A stretch of DNA of 64,000 bases. It comes from Streptomyces sp. NBC_01304. GTDB lineage: Bacteria; Actinomycetota; Actinomycetes; Streptomycetales; Streptomycetaceae. Each line of letters opens with the position of its first letter. Within the stretch, counting starts at the first letter, position 1. The notes under the pieces were generated by a model, which worked only from the letters and a program-made list of their open reading frames with translations, had not been told where the DNA came from and searched no databases. The stretch spans positions 4,836,001-4,900,000 of the forward strand of contig NZ_CP109055.1 of NCBI RefSeq assembly GCF_035975855.1, given 5' to 3'. Below are positions 1 through 9,973 of the stretch, in pieces. A program made the position numbers and the translations under genes.

Positions 1-2
1 CG

Positions 3-1073
3 GCTCGGCTTGCCGCGATCCATCCGGCCTCGGGCGGCACGTACGTCTATGGGCGGGAGCGGCTCGGGGAGTTCTGGGGGTATCTGGCCGGCTGGGCGTT
101 CGTCGTCGGGAAGACGGCCTCGTGTGCGGCGATGGCGCTCACCGTGGGGGCGTACGCGTGGCCGGGGCAGGCGCATGCGGTGGCGGTCGGGGCCGTGGTG
201 GCGCTCACCGCCGTGAACCTTGCCGGGGTGCAGAAGGCGGCCTGGCTGACGCGGGCGATCGTCGTGGTGGTGCTCGCGGTGCTGGCCGCGGTGGTAGTCG
301 CCTGTGTGGGGGCGCAGGGCGCGGACTTCGGGCGGTTGGGGCTCGGGGAACAGGCGGGGGGATCGGGGGGCGTGAGCGGGGTGCTCGGTGCCGCCGGGCT
401 GCTGTTCTTCGCCTTCGCGGGGTACGCCCGGATCGCGACGCTCGGCGAGGAGGTACGGGATCCGGCGCGGACCATTCCGCGGGCGATTCCGGTGGCGCTC
501 GGGATCGCGTTGGTGGTGTACGCGGGCGTGACCGTGGCCGTCCTTGCGGTACTTGGGGCCGATGGGCTCGCGAATGCCGCGGCTCCACTGGCGGACGCGG
601 TACGGGCCGCGGGGGTGCCGGCGCTGGTGCCGGTGGTGCGGGTGGGGGCCGCGGTGGCGGCGCTCGGGTCGCTGCTCGCGCTGATTCTCGGGGTGTCTCG
701 GACGACGTTGGCCATGGCGCGGGACCGGCATCTGCCGGGGGCGCTGGCGGCCGTGCATCCTCGTTCCCGGGTGCCGCACCGGGCCGAGCTCGTGGTGGGT
801 GCGGTGGTGGCGGTGCTCGCCCTGACGGTCGATGTGCGCGGGGCCATCGGGTTCTCGTCCTTCGGCGTCCTCGCGTACTACTCGATCGCCAACGCCTCGG
901 CGTGGACGCTGGGTTCGGGGGTGCGACGGGTGGTGCCGGTGGTCGGGTTCGTGGGGTGCCTGGTCCTTGCCTGCGCGCTGCCGGTCGGGTCGGTCGTCGC
1001 CGGGGCAGGAGTGCTGGTGGTGGGCGCGGGGGTCTACTGGGGGCGGCGGTGGGCCGGAGGCCATAAGGGATAG
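3..1073 (+). CDS. APC-family amino-acid permease, 5'-truncated by window edge
   Basis: Integral membrane transporter of the amino acid-polyamine-organocation superfamily, probably a proton-coupled amino-acid importer. The reading frame is open from the first bases of the window, so the N-terminus (about the first two helices) is missing. The visible 356 residues begin with PASGGTYVYGRERLGEFWGY, the conserved segment at the end of TM2/start of TM3 of this family. Further hydrophobic helices follow (FFAFAGYARIATLGEEV is the TM6 region). The protein ends in a short basic tail, RRWAGGHKG. Substrate cannot be assigned. A GNAT gene follows 61 bp downstream on the same strand. Confidence 0.85.
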   Translation, partial: ARLAAIHPASGGTYVYGRERLGEFWGYLAGWAFVVGKTASCAAMALTVGAYAWPGQAHAVAVGAVVALTAVNLAGVQKAAWLTRAIVVVVLAVLAAVVVACVGAQGADFGRLGLGEQAGGSGGVSGVLGAAGLLFFAFAGYARIATLGEEVRDPARTIPRAIPVALGIALVVYAGVTVAVLAVLGADGLANAAAPLADAVRAAGVPALVPVVRVGAAVAALGSLLALILGVSRTTLAMARDRHLPGALAAVHPRSRVPHRAELVVGAVVAVLALTVDVRGAIGFSSFGVLAYYSIANASAWTLGSGVRRVVPVVGFVGCLVLACALPVGSVVAGAGVLVVGAGVYWGRRWAGGHKG

Positions 1074-1123
1074 GCGGTGCTCAAGCGTCGTGCGAGGATC
1101 CTGGGACCGCGTACGGCCGCTGT

Positions 1124-1128
1124 GGAGG
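1124..1128 (+). promoter_or_regulatory. Shine-Dalgarno GGAGG that decides the GNAT start
   Basis: GGAGG abuts an ATG at 1129 with no spacer but lies 6 nt before the in-frame ATG at 1135. The second ATG is therefore the better start for the acetyltransferase. Confidence 0.6.
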
Positions 1129-1134
1129 ATGAGA

Positions 1135-1698
1135 ATGTTCGCGATATCCCTGGGTGACGGAGCCGAGCTGCGGCCGCTGGAGCCCTGGCAGGCCGAGGAG
1201 TTCCTCGCCCACATGGACCGCGGTCGCGAGTTCATCGGCCAGTACGTCGGGCTCCCGGACGTCACCGCCGACCTGGACTCCGCGCGGAAGTGGCTTCAGG
1301 TGTACGCCGACAAGACCGCCGCCGACGCCGGTCGGCTGTACGGCATCTGGCTCGACGGAACCCTGGTCGGCGGCGTCCTCTTCCGGGTCTTCGACGCGGC
1401 CGCGGGCACCTGCGAGGCCGGCTGCTGGCTGGAGCCGGCGGCTGCCGGACGCGGCCTCGTCACGCGCGCGGTGCGCGTCATCATCGACTGGGCGATCCGC
1501 GAGCGGGGGATGCACCGCGTGGAGTGGCATGTGGCGTCCGAGAACACGCCGAGCATCAAGGTGGCCAAGCGGCTCGGCATGAGCTGCGACGGTGTGCTGC
1601 GCGAGAACGACCTCTACCGGGGCGTACGGCAGGACACGGAGATCTGGTCCGTGCTCGCGCCCGACTGGGGTGCCGACCCTGCCGGTTCCAGGGACTAA
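1135..1698 (+). CDS. GNAT-family N-acetyltransferase (RimJ/RimL type)
   Basis: A 187-residue acetyl-CoA-dependent N-acetyltransferase of the RimL-like branch, which modifies ribosomal-protein N-termini or small amines. The N-terminal part (LRPLEPWQAEEFLAHM) is typical of RimJ/L proteins. The acetyl-CoA motif A is at about residues 100-125, with GRGLVTRA at 105-112, and motif B (ENTPSIKVAKRLG) follows. Length is normal for the family. The start was chosen from GGAGG spacing. The TAA stop overlaps the stop of the convergent yccF gene by 4 bp. The precise substrate is unknown. Confidence 0.88.
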   Translation: MFAISLGDGAELRPLEPWQAEEFLAHMDRGREFIGQYVGLPDVTADLDSARKWLQVYADKTAADAGRLYGIWLDGTLVGGVLFRVFDAAAGTCEAGCWLEPAAAGRGLVTRAVRVIIDWAIRERGMHRVEWHVASENTPSIKVAKRLGMSCDGVLRENDLYRGVRQDTEIWSVLAPDWGADPAGSRD

Positions 1699-2087
1699 CG
1701 AGCGGCGAACGGCTGGTCCGTACGCACGATTTCGCGGCCCAGCGGCATCAACGACACCGGGATCAGCTTGAAGTTGGCGATGCCCAGCGGGATGCCGATG
1801 ATCGTGACGCACTGCAGGACACCCGTGACGATGTGGGCGAGCGCGAGCCACCAGCCCGCGAGGATCAGCCACAGGACGTTGCCGACGCAGGAGGGTGCGC
1901 CGGCGTCCCTGCGCTCAACTGTCGTATAGCCGAAGGGCCACAGGGCGTACACGCCGATGCGGAACGCCGCTATCCCGAAGGGGATGCCGATGATCGTGAT
2001 GCAGAGGATCACGCCCGCGAGCAGGTAGCCCAGGAACAGCCAGAAGCCGCTCAGGACGAGCCATATGACGTTGAGAATTGTCTTCAC
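1695..2087 (-). CDS. yccF: YccF-domain inner membrane protein
   Basis: A small 130-residue membrane protein made of two tandem YccF (DUF307) repeats. Residues 1-53 and about 68-118 share the pattern NVxWLxLxGxW followed by CxTIIGIPxGIAxF. Each half holds two hydrophobic helices, so about four TM segments are expected. No biochemical function is established for the family. It overlaps the upstream htpX by 4 bp (ATGA), so the two are translationally coupled. It also overlaps the stop of the convergent GNAT gene. Confidence 0.85.
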   Translation of the reverse strand: MKTILNVIWLVLSGFWLFLGYLLAGVILCITIIGIPFGIAAFRIGVYALWPFGYTTVERRDAGAPSCVGNVLWLILAGWWLALAHIVTGVLQCVTIIGIPLGIANFKLIPVSLMPLGREIVRTDQPFAAR

Positions 2088-2944
2088 TGCTGGCGACCTG
2101 CCATCTGCTCGAGTCGGGCGATCCGGTCCGCCATCGGCGGATGCGTCGAGAACATCTTGGACATGCCCTGCCCCGGGCGGAAGGGGTTCGCGATCATCAT
2201 GTGGCTGGCCGCCTCGATCTTCGGCTCCGGCGGCAGCGGCAACTGCTTGGTGCCCGCGTCGAGCTTGCGCAGCGCGCTGGCGAGGGCGAGCGGGTCGCCG
2301 GTGAGCTGGGCGCCGGACGCGTCGGCCTCGTACTCCCTGGAGCGGCTGATCGCGAGGCGGATCACGGAGGCCGCCATCGGGCCCAGGATCATGATCAGCA
2401 GCATGCCGAAGATGCCGGGGCCTTCACGGTTGTTGTTGCCGCTCGGGATGAGCCAGGCGAAGTTGACCAGGAACATGATCACTGAGGCGAGGGCGCCGGC
2501 GACCGAGGAGATCAGGATGTCCCGGTTGTAGACATGGCTGAGCTCGTGGCCGATGACGCCGCGCAGTTCGCGCTCGTCCAGGATGCGCAGGATGCCTTCC
2601 GTGCAGCAGACCGCGGCGTTGCGCGGATTGCGGCCCGTGGCGAAGGCGTTCGGCGCCTCGGTGGGCGAGATGTAGAGGCGGGGCATGGGCTGGCGGGCCT
2701 GGGTGGAGAGTTCGCGGACCATGCGGTAGAGCTCGGGAGCCTCGAATTCGCTCACCGGGCGGGCGCGCATGGCCTTCAGGGCGAGCTTGTCGCTGTTCCA
2801 GTACGCATACGCGTTGGTGGCGAGGGCCACGAGCAGCGCGATGATCAGGCCGCCACGCCCGAAGAAGCTGCCGATGACAAGGATGAGCGCGGACAGTCCC
2901 CCGAGGAGCAGGGCGGTCTTCAACCCGTTGTTTCGGCCGTGCAC
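2084..2944 (-). CDS. htpX: M48-family zinc metalloprotease HtpX
   Basis: Membrane-bound zinc endopeptidase of the HtpX family, which degrades misfolded membrane proteins in heat/envelope stress. At 286 residues it has the usual length. TM helices lie at about residues 9-28 and 32-49, and a further hydrophobic pair at about 150-195. The zinc motif HELSH is at 133-137 (His133, Glu134, His137), and the third ligand is Glu206 in EYEADASG. The start is GTG, preceded by AGGAGGG at 6-7 nt. It heads an htpX-yccF pair downstream of nuoN2. The 265-bp gap to nuoN2 holds only a weak CCACT/AGTGG inverted repeat (3003-3016) and GC-rich sequence. Confidence 0.93.
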   Translation of the reverse strand: MHGRNNGLKTALLLGGLSALILVIGSFFGRGGLIIALLVALATNAYAYWNSDKLALKAMRARPVSEFEAPELYRMVRELSTQARQPMPRLYISPTEAPNAFATGRNPRNAAVCCTEGILRILDERELRGVIGHELSHVYNRDILISSVAGALASVIMFLVNFAWLIPSGNNNREGPGIFGMLLIMILGPMAASVIRLAISRSREYEADASGAQLTGDPLALASALRKLDAGTKQLPLPPEPKIEAASHMMIANPFRPGQGMSKMFSTHPPMADRIARLEQMAGRQQ

Positions 2945-3209
2945 GGTACGCCCTCCTGGTGGTGCGGCGGGGAAGCCCCTATGAGCAGCTGCCTCCTGGT
3001 TTCCACTCTCCAGTGGACCCTCCCTACCTGGTCAACGCGAGGCGAGGAGAGCTAGTTCCCTTGTGCGCGCTCGGGCCGGGCTCGGCCGTGCGGGTGAGCG
3101 GGTTCAGGGCCAGGCGGGCGGGGCGTACGCGCGCGTGGCCGTCGGAACAGGGTGAGCGGGGTGCCGGTGGAGGGCGGGCGGGGCCGACCGAGGAGAGCGG
3201 GCGGGGCCG

Positions 3210-4778
3210 TCAGAAGAGGGCGGTGGCGGAGAAGCGCAGCACCAGTTGCGGGGCGCCGGACAGGGCGATGGCGAGCACGGCGGTCAGGGCGATGGCCGCG
3301 GTGAGGGGGCGGGGCACGGGCGCGGCGTGCTGGGGCTGTGCGCCTTCGGGGGCGGCCTCGTGGGTGTCCTCGGCGCCGCGGAAGAGCAGCGCGGTCCACC
3401 GCAGGTAGTAATAGAGCGCGATCACGACGTTGAGGGCCATGACGACCGCGAGCCAGCCGAGGCCCGCGTCGACAGCCGCCGAGAAGACCGTGACCTTCGC
3501 GAAGAGGCCGATGATGCCCGGCGGCAGGCCGGCCAGGCAGAGCAGGAAGAAGGCCAGGGCGAGGGCCCCGAAGGGGCTGGTGGCGTACAGGCCGCGGTAG
3601 TCGCTGAGGCGGTTCTGCGGGCGGCTGCGGGCGACCAGGGCGGCCACGGCGAAGGCGCCGAGGTTCACCGCCGCGTACATCAGGGCGTACGCGACCGTGG
3701 AGCCGATGGCCTTCTCGGCGTCGGCACCGCTGTCGGCGTACGCGGCCGAGGCGATCGGCACCAGGAGGTAGCCGGCCTGGCCGACTGAGGACCAGGCGAG
3801 CAGGCGGACCGCGCTGTACGCGCGCGTGGCGCTCTGTCGCAGGGCGGCGACATTGCCGGCGGTCATGGTGAGGGCGGCGAGTACGGCGAGCGCGGGGCCC
3901 CAGACATCTGCGTACGACGGGAAGGCGACAACGGTCACCAGGATGAGGCCGGTGAAACCGACCGCCTTGCCGACGACGGAGAGGTAGGCGGCGACCGGCA
4001 GGGGCGCGCCGATGTAGGTGTCCGGCACCCAGAAGTGGAAGGGGACGGCGGCCGTCTTGAAGGCGAAGCCGACGAGGGTGAGGGCGACTCCGGCGTGCAT
4101 GAGAGTCGTGAGTTCGCCGTCCACGGGCGCGTGGGCGATCTCGGTGAGGTGCAGGCTGCCGGTCGACGCGTAGACGAAGCTGACGCCCAGGAGGGTCACG
4201 GCGGTCGCGGTGACCGAGGACAGGAAGAACTTCAGGGCCGCTTCGGAGGAGCGCCGGTCGCCGCGCTTGAGGCCGACGAGTGCGAAGGCCGGCAGGGAGG
4301 CGACCTCCAGGGCGACGACGAGGGTGGCCAGGTCGCGGGAGGCCGGGAGCAGGGCGGCGCCCGCGGCGGAGGACAGCAGCAGGAACCAGAACTCCCCTTC
4401 GGGGAGTTGGGTGTTGTCCCGGCCGCTCCTGCTGTCCTTCAAGGGGCTGATCGACAGCAGGGCGGTGAGCAGCGCTCCCGCGAGGACCAGGAACTGGATG
4501 ACCAGGGTGAAGCGGTCGGCGGTGTAGCTGCAGACGCCCTTGTCACCGGTCAGGCAGAAGGTGGCGCGGTCGCCGTCGAGGAGCGGCAGGAGTGCGAGCG
4601 AGGCAGCGGCGAGGCCCGCCACCGAAATCCAGGCGAGCAGCGTCTTGTTGGCCTCGCGGACGAACAGGTCGGCCACCAGGACGATCAGCGCGACGACCGC
4701 GGCGATGGTGGGCGGCGCGATCGCGAGCCAGTCGACGGACTGGACGAGACTTCCGAGGCTTTCGGCGGCGGTGGTCAT
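3210..4778 (-). CDS. nuoN2: NADH-quinone oxidoreductase subunit N, second cluster
   Basis: Antiporter-like proton-channel subunit of the complex I membrane arm, 522 residues and very hydrophobic (about 14 TM helices). The conserved antiporter-module elements are visible: ALEVASLPAFALVGL (TM5 glutamate) and FAFKTAAVPFHFWVPDTY with the TM7 lysine. The 3' part encodes FFLLCLAGLPPGIIGLFAK, typical of NuoN. It is the last gene of the reduced operon. Its ATG overlaps the nuoM2 stop by 4 bp and follows an AGGAGG. No strong terminator is evident before htpX. Confidence 0.93.
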   Translation of the reverse strand: MTTAAESLGSLVQSVDWLAIAPPTIAAVVALIVLVADLFVREANKTLLAWISVAGLAAASLALLPLLDGDRATFCLTGDKGVCSYTADRFTLVIQFLVLAGALLTALLSISPLKDSRSGRDNTQLPEGEFWFLLLSSAAGAALLPASRDLATLVVALEVASLPAFALVGLKRGDRRSSEAALKFFLSSVTATAVTLLGVSFVYASTGSLHLTEIAHAPVDGELTTLMHAGVALTLVGFAFKTAAVPFHFWVPDTYIGAPLPVAAYLSVVGKAVGFTGLILVTVVAFPSYADVWGPALAVLAALTMTAGNVAALRQSATRAYSAVRLLAWSSVGQAGYLLVPIASAAYADSGADAEKAIGSTVAYALMYAAVNLGAFAVAALVARSRPQNRLSDYRGLYATSPFGALALAFFLLCLAGLPPGIIGLFAKVTVFSAAVDAGLGWLAVVMALNVVIALYYYLRWTALLFRGAEDTHEAAPEGAQPQHAAPVPRPLTAAIALTAVLAIALSGAPQLVLRFSATALF

Positions 4779-6361
4779 GCCTTGCCTCCTGCGAGGAGCT
4801 GCTGCACGGCCGGGTCGGTGAGGCCGAGCAGCAGCGCGGGCCAGAGTCCGGCGAGGACGGTGAGGGCGACGAGGGGGGTCCAGGCGGCGAACTCGTAGCT
4901 CTGGACGTCGAGCTGCTGTGGTTGCGGCCCTGTGTCCTCGGGGGGATTCCCGCCCATGCAGACACGGCGTACGACGATGAGCATGTACGCGGCCGTGAGC
5001 AGCGTGCCGAAGGCCGCAATCGCCATGAAGGTCAGGAAGGCGGGGCGGCTCAGGCCCTCTGCGGGCTTGAACGCGCCGAACAGGGCGAGCATCTCGCCCC
5101 AGAATCCGGCGAGTCCGGGCAGTCCGAGCGAGGCGACGGCGCCGAAGGCGAGCAGGCCGCCGAAGCGGGGGGCCTTGCCGTACAGGGCGTGGCCGGTCCG
5201 GCCGGCGAGGGCGTCCAGGTCGGTGGAGCCCGTACGGTCCTTGAGGGCGCCGACCAGGAAGAAGAGCAGGCCGGTGATGAGGCCGTGGGCGATGTTGGCG
5301 AACAGCGCGCCGTTCACGCCGGTGGGGGTCATCGTGGCGATGCCGAGGAGCACGAAGCCCATGTGGCCGACCGAGGAGTACGCGATGAGGCGCTTGAGGT
5401 CGCCCTTCGCGCCCTGACGGGCCAGGGACAGGCAGGCGAGCGATCCGTAGATGATGCCGACCACGGCGAAGGCAGCGAGGTAGGGCGCGAACTCCCGCAT
5501 TCCGTCAGGGGTGATCGGGAGCAGGATGCGGACGAACCCGTACGTGCCCATCTTGAGCATGACACCGGCGAGCAGGACCGAGCCGACGGTGGGCGCGGCG
5601 GTGTGGGCGTCCGGGAGCCAGCTGTGCAGCGGCCACATCGGGGTCTTGACCGCGAGGCCGATCCCGATCGCCAGAACGGCGATGACCTGCACGGATGTGG
5701 TCAGCCCACGGCCGTTGTCAGTGGCGAGTGCCAGCATGTCGAATGTGCCGGACTTCACGCCGATGAGGAGGAGGCCCAGCAGCATCACGACGGAGCCGAG
5801 CAGGGTGAAGAGGATGAACTTCCAGGCGGCTTGAGTGCGTTGGGCACCGCCCCACCGCACGATGAGGAAGTACATCGGGATGAGCACCATCTCGAACGCC
5901 AGGAAGAACAGCAGCAGATCGAGGACGGCGAAGGTCGCGAGGGTGCCGGACTCGAGGACGAGCACCAGCGCCACAAATGCCTTGGGAGACGGGCCCGCAG
6001 GCATTTTGAAGTAGCTGTAGAGCGCGCAGAGGAACGTCAGGAGCGCGGTCAGTACGAGGAGGGGGAGCGAGATGCCGTCGATGCCGAGGTGGATGCGCAC
6101 GTCGAGCGCCGGGATCCAGCTGATGTCGGTCGTGGCCTGCATACGCGCCGGCTCGTCGTGATCGAAGCCGGCCGCGAGGGCGAGCGCGGCCAGGAGCACG
6201 GCGCCTGTGACGGTGACGCCGTGCCGCAGGACCGCCTGGTCCGGTGACTTGCCCCTGAGTCCGGGCGGGGCCGGGAGCAGGGCGGCGGCCGCGCCGAGGA
6301 GCGGGGCTGCCACGACGAAGGCGAGGAGGAACTGCATGACGGTGTCGTTGATATCGATCAC
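4775..6361 (-). CDS. nuoM2: NADH-quinone oxidoreductase subunit M, second cluster
   Basis: Antiporter-like membrane subunit, 528 residues, about 14 TM helices. FEMVLIPMYFLIVRWGG carries the TM5 glutamate of the proton channel. KTPMWPLHSWLPDAHTAAPT has the key TM7 lysine and broken helix. The start is GTG, 3 nt after the nuoL2 stop, and the stop overlaps nuoN2. The core residues needed for proton translocation appear intact, so the reduced cluster should still encode a working pump arm. Confidence 0.93.
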   Translation of the reverse strand: MIDINDTVMQFLLAFVVAAPLLGAAAALLPAPPGLRGKSPDQAVLRHGVTVTGAVLLAALALAAGFDHDEPARMQATTDISWIPALDVRIHLGIDGISLPLLVLTALLTFLCALYSYFKMPAGPSPKAFVALVLVLESGTLATFAVLDLLLFFLAFEMVLIPMYFLIVRWGGAQRTQAAWKFILFTLLGSVVMLLGLLLIGVKSGTFDMLALATDNGRGLTTSVQVIAVLAIGIGLAVKTPMWPLHSWLPDAHTAAPTVGSVLLAGVMLKMGTYGFVRILLPITPDGMREFAPYLAAFAVVGIIYGSLACLSLARQGAKGDLKRLIAYSSVGHMGFVLLGIATMTPTGVNGALFANIAHGLITGLLFFLVGALKDRTGSTDLDALAGRTGHALYGKAPRFGGLLAFGAVASLGLPGLAGFWGEMLALFGAFKPAEGLSRPAFLTFMAIAAFGTLLTAAYMLIVVRRVCMGGNPPEDTGPQPQQLDVQSYEFAAWTPLVALTVLAGLWPALLLGLTDPAVQQLLAGGKA

Positions 6362-6364
6362 GGC

Positions 6365-8290
6365 TCAGGCTCCCGCTGCGACGAGGACGGCGGCGACGGC
6401 CAGGACTACGGAGCCGGCGAGCAGCGCGCCCAGATAGGTCTGCACATTGCCGGTCTGGGCACGGCGCACGGCTGCGCCCAGCCAGCGGGGAGCGGTACCC
6501 GCGCCGCGTACATACGTTTCGACAACTTCGCGATCGAGGAAACGAATCAGGGTGGCCATGGACTCTATAGGTCGTACGAACAACGCGGCGTAGACCGCGT
6601 CGAGATGGAATCCGGTGGCCGCGTGCCGGTGCAGCGGGCCGAGGAGGAGGCGGCCGGGGTCGGCGGAATCCGGGGCGGGGGCGGCTGCCGGTGAGGGGGC
6701 GGCGGCCAGGGCGGTGGAGTGCCGCCAGGCCGCGTAGGTGACGAGACCGCCCACCAGGGCGAGACCGGTACCGAGGACGGAAGTGGTGAGGGTCGGGGTG
6801 AGCGAGTGGCCGTCGAACCAGTCGGGCAGCCGGCCGACGGCCAGACCGAAGACGAGGGAGGGGACGGCCAGTACCCACAGCACCGCGTTCATGGCGACGG
6901 GCTGCTTGCCGTGGTCGGGGGCTTCGGCGCCACTCCCCCGGAACGCGAGCAGCCAGAGACGGGTGGCGTAGGCCGCGGTGAGCAGGGCCGTGACCAGGCC
7001 GGCGACGAGGACGATCCAGCCCGCCGCTCCGGGCACGGACTCGGCGTGGCCGGTGGCCACGTGCTCGGCTGCGCCCAGGACGGCTTCCTTGGAGAAGAAG
7101 CCGCTGAAGGGCGGGATCGCGGCGAGCGCGAGGAGCGCCACGGTCATCGTCCAGTAGGCGTCGGGGATGCGGCTGCGCAGGTCCTTCATCCGGGACATCG
7201 CAGCAAGGGAGTTGGTGCCCGCCGCGTGGATGATCACGCCGGCGGCGAGGAAGAGGAGCGCCTTGAAGGCGCCGTGCGACAGGAGGTGGAAGACGGCGGC
7301 CCCGCGGTCGCCGACGGCCAGTGCGCCGGTCATGTAGCCGAGTTGGCCGATGGTCGAGTACGCGAGGACCCGCTTGATGTCGTCCTGGGCGAGGGCGGCG
7401 AGGGCGGAGCCCGCCATCGTGACGGCTGCCATCACGGCAAGGACGACGAGCGCCGCGGCGGAGGCGGCGAAGACCGGAAGGAGCCGGGCCACGAAGTAGA
7501 CACCGGCCGCGACCATCGTCGCGGCGTGGATCAGCGCGGAGACGGGGGTGGGACCCGCCATCGCGTCGGGCAGCCAGGTGTGCAGCGGGAACTGCGCCGA
7601 CTTGCCCGCCACGCCCGCGAGGAGCAGCAGCGCGATCAGGGTCGGATGGTCGAGGCCGCCTGCCGCGACCGTGTCGAGGACCTTGGTGATGCGGAAGGAC
7701 CCGGCATCCGCGGCGAGCGCGAACAGGCCGATCAGGAAGGGGACATCGCCGAGCTTGGTGACCAGGAAGGCCTTCAGCGAGGCGGCGCGGGCCTCTGGCG
7801 TCTCCCAGTAGTGGCCGACCAGGAAGTACGAGCAGATGCCCATGATTTCCCAGCCGACGAGCAGCACCATCAGGTCGCCGGAGTAGACGACGAGCAGCAT
7901 CGCGGAGGTGAACAGCGAGACCAGGGCCGCATACGAGGGATAGCGCGGGTCGTCGCGCAGATAGCCCGTCGAGTAGATCTGCACACACGACGCGACCAGA
8001 CCGACCAGGACGGCGACCAGGACCGCGAAGCCGTCGAGGTGCAGGGCGAGTTCGATGGGGACCGAGCCGGTCGGGGTGAGCTCGGTGGCCGCGTCGAGGG
8101 GCTTCGTGCCGTTGCCGGCGCCGCCGCCCTGGCGGACGGCGATCAGCACGGCGAGCACCGTCGATGTCAGGACGGGCAGTACGGCGAGAGGACGGACGAA
8201 GCCGGGCGCCTTGCGGCCGAGGAGCAGTCCGGCGGCCGCGCCCAGGAACGGAAGGAGGGGGACGAGGACGGCGAGGGTCGTGGTGGTCAC
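6365..8290 (-). CDS. nuoL2: NADH-quinone oxidoreductase subunit L, second cluster
   Basis: Largest antiporter-like subunit, 641 residues, expected to have 16 TM helices and the long lateral helix [18 protein letters not shown] carries the TM5 glutamate. [15 protein letters not shown] followed by [15 protein letters not shown] is the TM7/TM8 signature. The C-terminal amphipathic region and final helix (about residues 600-641, [19 protein letters not shown]) are present, so it is not a truncated Mrp-type antiporter. The GTG start overlaps the nuoK2 stop by 4 bp. Confidence 0.93.
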   Translation of the reverse strand: MTTTTLAVLVPLLPFLGAAAGLLLGRKAPGFVRPLAVLPVLTSTVLAVLIAVRQGGGAGNGTKPLDAATELTPTGSVPIELALHLDGFAVLVAVLVGLVASCVQIYSTGYLRDDPRYPSYAALVSLFTSAMLLVVYSGDLMVLLVGWEIMGICSYFLVGHYWETPEARAASLKAFLVTKLGDVPFLIGLFALAADAGSFRITKVLDTVAAGGLDHPTLIALLLLAGVAGKSAQFPLHTWLPDAMAGPTPVSALIHAATMVAAGVYFVARLLPVFAASAAALVVLAVMAAVTMAGSALAALAQDDIKRVLAYSTIGQLGYMTGALAVGDRGAAVFHLLSHGAFKALLFLAAGVIIHAAGTNSLAAMSRMKDLRSRIPDAYWTMTVALLALAAIPPFSGFFSKEAVLGAAEHVATGHAESVPGAAGWIVLVAGLVTALLTAAYATRLWLLAFRGSGAEAPDHGKQPVAMNAVLWVLAVPSLVFGLAVGRLPDWFDGHSLTPTLTTSVLGTGLALVGGLVTYAAWRHSTALAAAPSPAAAPAPDSADPGRLLLGPLHRHAATGFHLDAVYAALFVRPIESMATLIRFLDREVVETYVRGAGTAPRWLGAAVRRAQTGNVQTYLGALLAGSVVLAVAAVLVAAGA

Positions 8291-8703
8291 GCGGTGGCCT
8301 CGGCCTTCTGCGCCGCGCCGGCAGCGTCGGGGGCGTCTTGCGGTCCGTCGTCGGAACCGTCATCAGAGCCGTCATCGGGACCGTCGTCGGGGCCGGAGGG
8401 CTCGGCGGTGTCGCGGAGGCGGTCGATGTCGGAGGTGCCGCGGTTGCGGTACACCATCAGCACGATCGCGAGGCCGATGCCGATCTCGGCGGCGGCGATG
8501 GCGATGGTGAAGAGGGTGAGGGCCTGGCCCGAGTGGAGCTTGTCGCGGAGCCACACGTCGAAGGCGACCAGGTTGAGGTTGACGGCGTTGAGCATCAGCT
8601 CGACGGACATCAGGACCAGGATCGCGTTGCGGCGGGCCAGGACGCCGTAGAGGCCGGTGCAGAAGAGCAGGGCGGCCAGCACGGCGGGGTAGGCGAGGTG
8701 CAT
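8287..8703 (-). CDS. nuoK2: NADH-quinone oxidoreductase subunit K with acidic tail, second cluster
   Basis: Small three-helix membrane-arm subunit related to MnhC/MrpC. Residues 1-100 match the normal size, with the two conserved membrane glutamates in [11 protein letters not shown] and [13 protein letters not shown]. Residues about 101-138 form an extra tail with [17 protein letters not shown], so the protein is 138 residues against about 100 in most bacteria and 99 for the other copy here. The ATG start (8701-8703) overlaps the nuoJ2 stop by 1 nt. The tail is encoded by about 12-bp repeats at 8340-8400. Confidence 0.92.
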   Translation of the reverse strand: MHLAYPAVLAALLFCTGLYGVLARRNAILVLMSVELMLNAVNLNLVAFDVWLRDKLHSGQALTLFTIAIAAAEIGIGLAIVLMVYRNRGTSDIDRLRDTAEPSGPDDGPDDGSDDGSDDGPQDAPDAAGAAQKAEATA

Positions 8704-9410
8704 CAGCGCTGCTCCTTGTCGCCGGGGGCGGCCGGGTGGGCGCCGAGCGTGTCCGAGGCGGCGCCGGGGCCGCCCGGGCGGGTGCCGTTCCCGGCCTGGC
8801 GGGTGCCGTTCCCGGTGGCGTCGGTGGCCTTGCCCTTGCGGGAGAGGACGATCGCGCCGACGAGGGCGGCGAGGAGGAGGACGGAGAGGGCCTCGAAGGG
8901 CAGCACCCAGTGCTGGAACAGGATCGAGCCGGTGACCTCGGTGGTGCCCTGAGGCGTGTCCAGCTCGATCCACTGGGTGCGGAAAGCGTCGACGACCACC
9001 CACACCAGGGCGGCGGCCGAGGCGATCGCCACCGCGAGCGCGGCCCAGCGGTTGCCCGAATCGGCGTCCGGGGAGCGGCCGATGGGGGCCTTGGTGAGCA
9101 TCAGCCCGAACAGCAGGAGGACGACCACGGAACCGACGTAGATCAGGACTTGGACCCAGGCGATGAACTCGGCCGTGAGCAGGAGGTATTCGACGGCGAT
9201 GCCGCCGAGGGCGACGACCAGCCAGAGGGCGGCGTGCACCAGCTGCTTGGTCGTGACGCTGACGACGGCCGCGCCGAACGTGGCGATGCCGACGAGCAGG
9301 AAGGCGATCTCGACGCCGGTCGGCGAGAGGAAGCCCTGCGGTGCGGTGGCCGCGAGCCCGTGCGGGGCGGCGGCTGCGAGGCCCTGCGGGGCGGCTGCGA
9401 GGAGGGTCAT
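8703..9410 (-). CDS. nuoJ2: NADH-quinone oxidoreductase subunit J, second cluster
   Basis: Five-helix membrane-arm subunit, 235 residues. The core runs from about residue 30 ([22 protein letters not shown]) to about 190. [20 protein letters not shown] is the TM3 pi-bulge region typical of NuoJ. The first 27 residues contain three near-identical blocks of the form A-P-(Q/H)-G-L-A-A. The last 45 are a Gly/Pro/Arg-rich tail with two NGTR(Q/P)(A/G) units. The ATG overlaps the nuoI2 stop by 4 bp. The N-terminal repeat could be an artefact if a later start is used, but no other start has better coupling. Confidence 0.9.
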   Translation of the reverse strand: MTLLAAAPQGLAAAAPHGLAATAPQGFLSPTGVEIAFLLVGIATFGAAVVSVTTKQLVHAALWLVVALGGIAVEYLLLTAEFIAWVQVLIYVGSVVVLLLFGLMLTKAPIGRSPDADSGNRWAALAVAIASAAALVWVVVDAFRTQWIELDTPQGTTEVTGSILFQHWVLPFEALSVLLLAALVGAIVLSRKGKATDATGNGTRQAGNGTRPGGPGAASDTLGAHPAAPGDKEQR

Positions 9411-9973
9411 GCCTCACCCTCCTGCTGCGGCTCGGCCTGCTGGGCGGCCTGTTCGGCGGCGAGCTTCTCCGCGGCCTTGCGGGCGGCGGAGATCTCCTTG
9501 GGCTCCTCGGCGCCGGGGTCCAGGGCGGGTGGGGCCGGGACGGTCCACATCCACTCGCGGAGCTTGTCGCGTTCGTGGGTGAGTTCGTGGATGTCCGTCT
9601 CCGCGTACTCGAATTCCGGTGACCAGAACAGCGCGTCGAAAGGACAGACCTCGATGCAGATACCGCAGTACATGCAGAGCGAGAAGTCGATGGCGAAGCG
9701 GTCGAGGACGTTGCGGCTGCGCTCGCGGCCGCCGGGGGCTGCCGCCGGGACCGTCTCCTTGTGGGAGTCGATGTAGATGCACCAGTCGGGGCACTCGCGG
9801 GCGCACAGCATGCAGACCGTGCAGTTCTCCTCGAACAGGCCGATGACGCCTCGGGAGCGGGGCGGGAGTTCGGGCTGAACGTCGGGGTACTGCGCGGTGA
9901 CGGTCTTCTTCGTCATCGTGCGGAGGGTGACGGCAAGGCCCTTGGCCAGGCCGGAGCCGGGGAACGGAGCCAT
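9407..9973 (-). CDS. nuoI2: NADH-quinone oxidoreductase subunit I (2x[4Fe-4S]), second cluster
   Basis: Ferredoxin-like peripheral-arm subunit that carries clusters N6a and N6b. Both eight-cysteine motifs are complete: [12 protein letters not shown] at about residues 51-62 and [12 protein letters not shown] at about 98-109. The protein is 188 residues, with an Ala/Glu/Gln-rich C-terminal extension (about 155-188). Start ATG at 9971-9973 overlaps the nuoH2 TAA by 1 nt. The open frame continues far upstream through nuoH2 and nuoC2 in another phase, but only this start gives a NuoI-like N-terminus ([17 protein letters not shown]). Confidence 0.93.
   Translation of the reverse strand: MAPFPGSGLAKGLAVTLRTMTKKTVTAQYPDVQPELPPRSRGVIGLFEENCTVCMLCARECPDWCIYIDSHKETVPAAAPGGRERSRNVLDRFAIDFSLCMYCGICIEVCPFDALFWSPEFEYAETDIHELTHERDKLREWMWTVPAPPALDPGAEEPKEISAARKAAEKLAAEQAAQQAEPQQEGEA

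Noticed and set aside
5718..8375. 885-codon minus-strand frame across nuoL2/nuoM2
   Set aside because: Arg/Pro/His-rich out-of-phase frame. NuoL2 and NuoM2 explain the coding.
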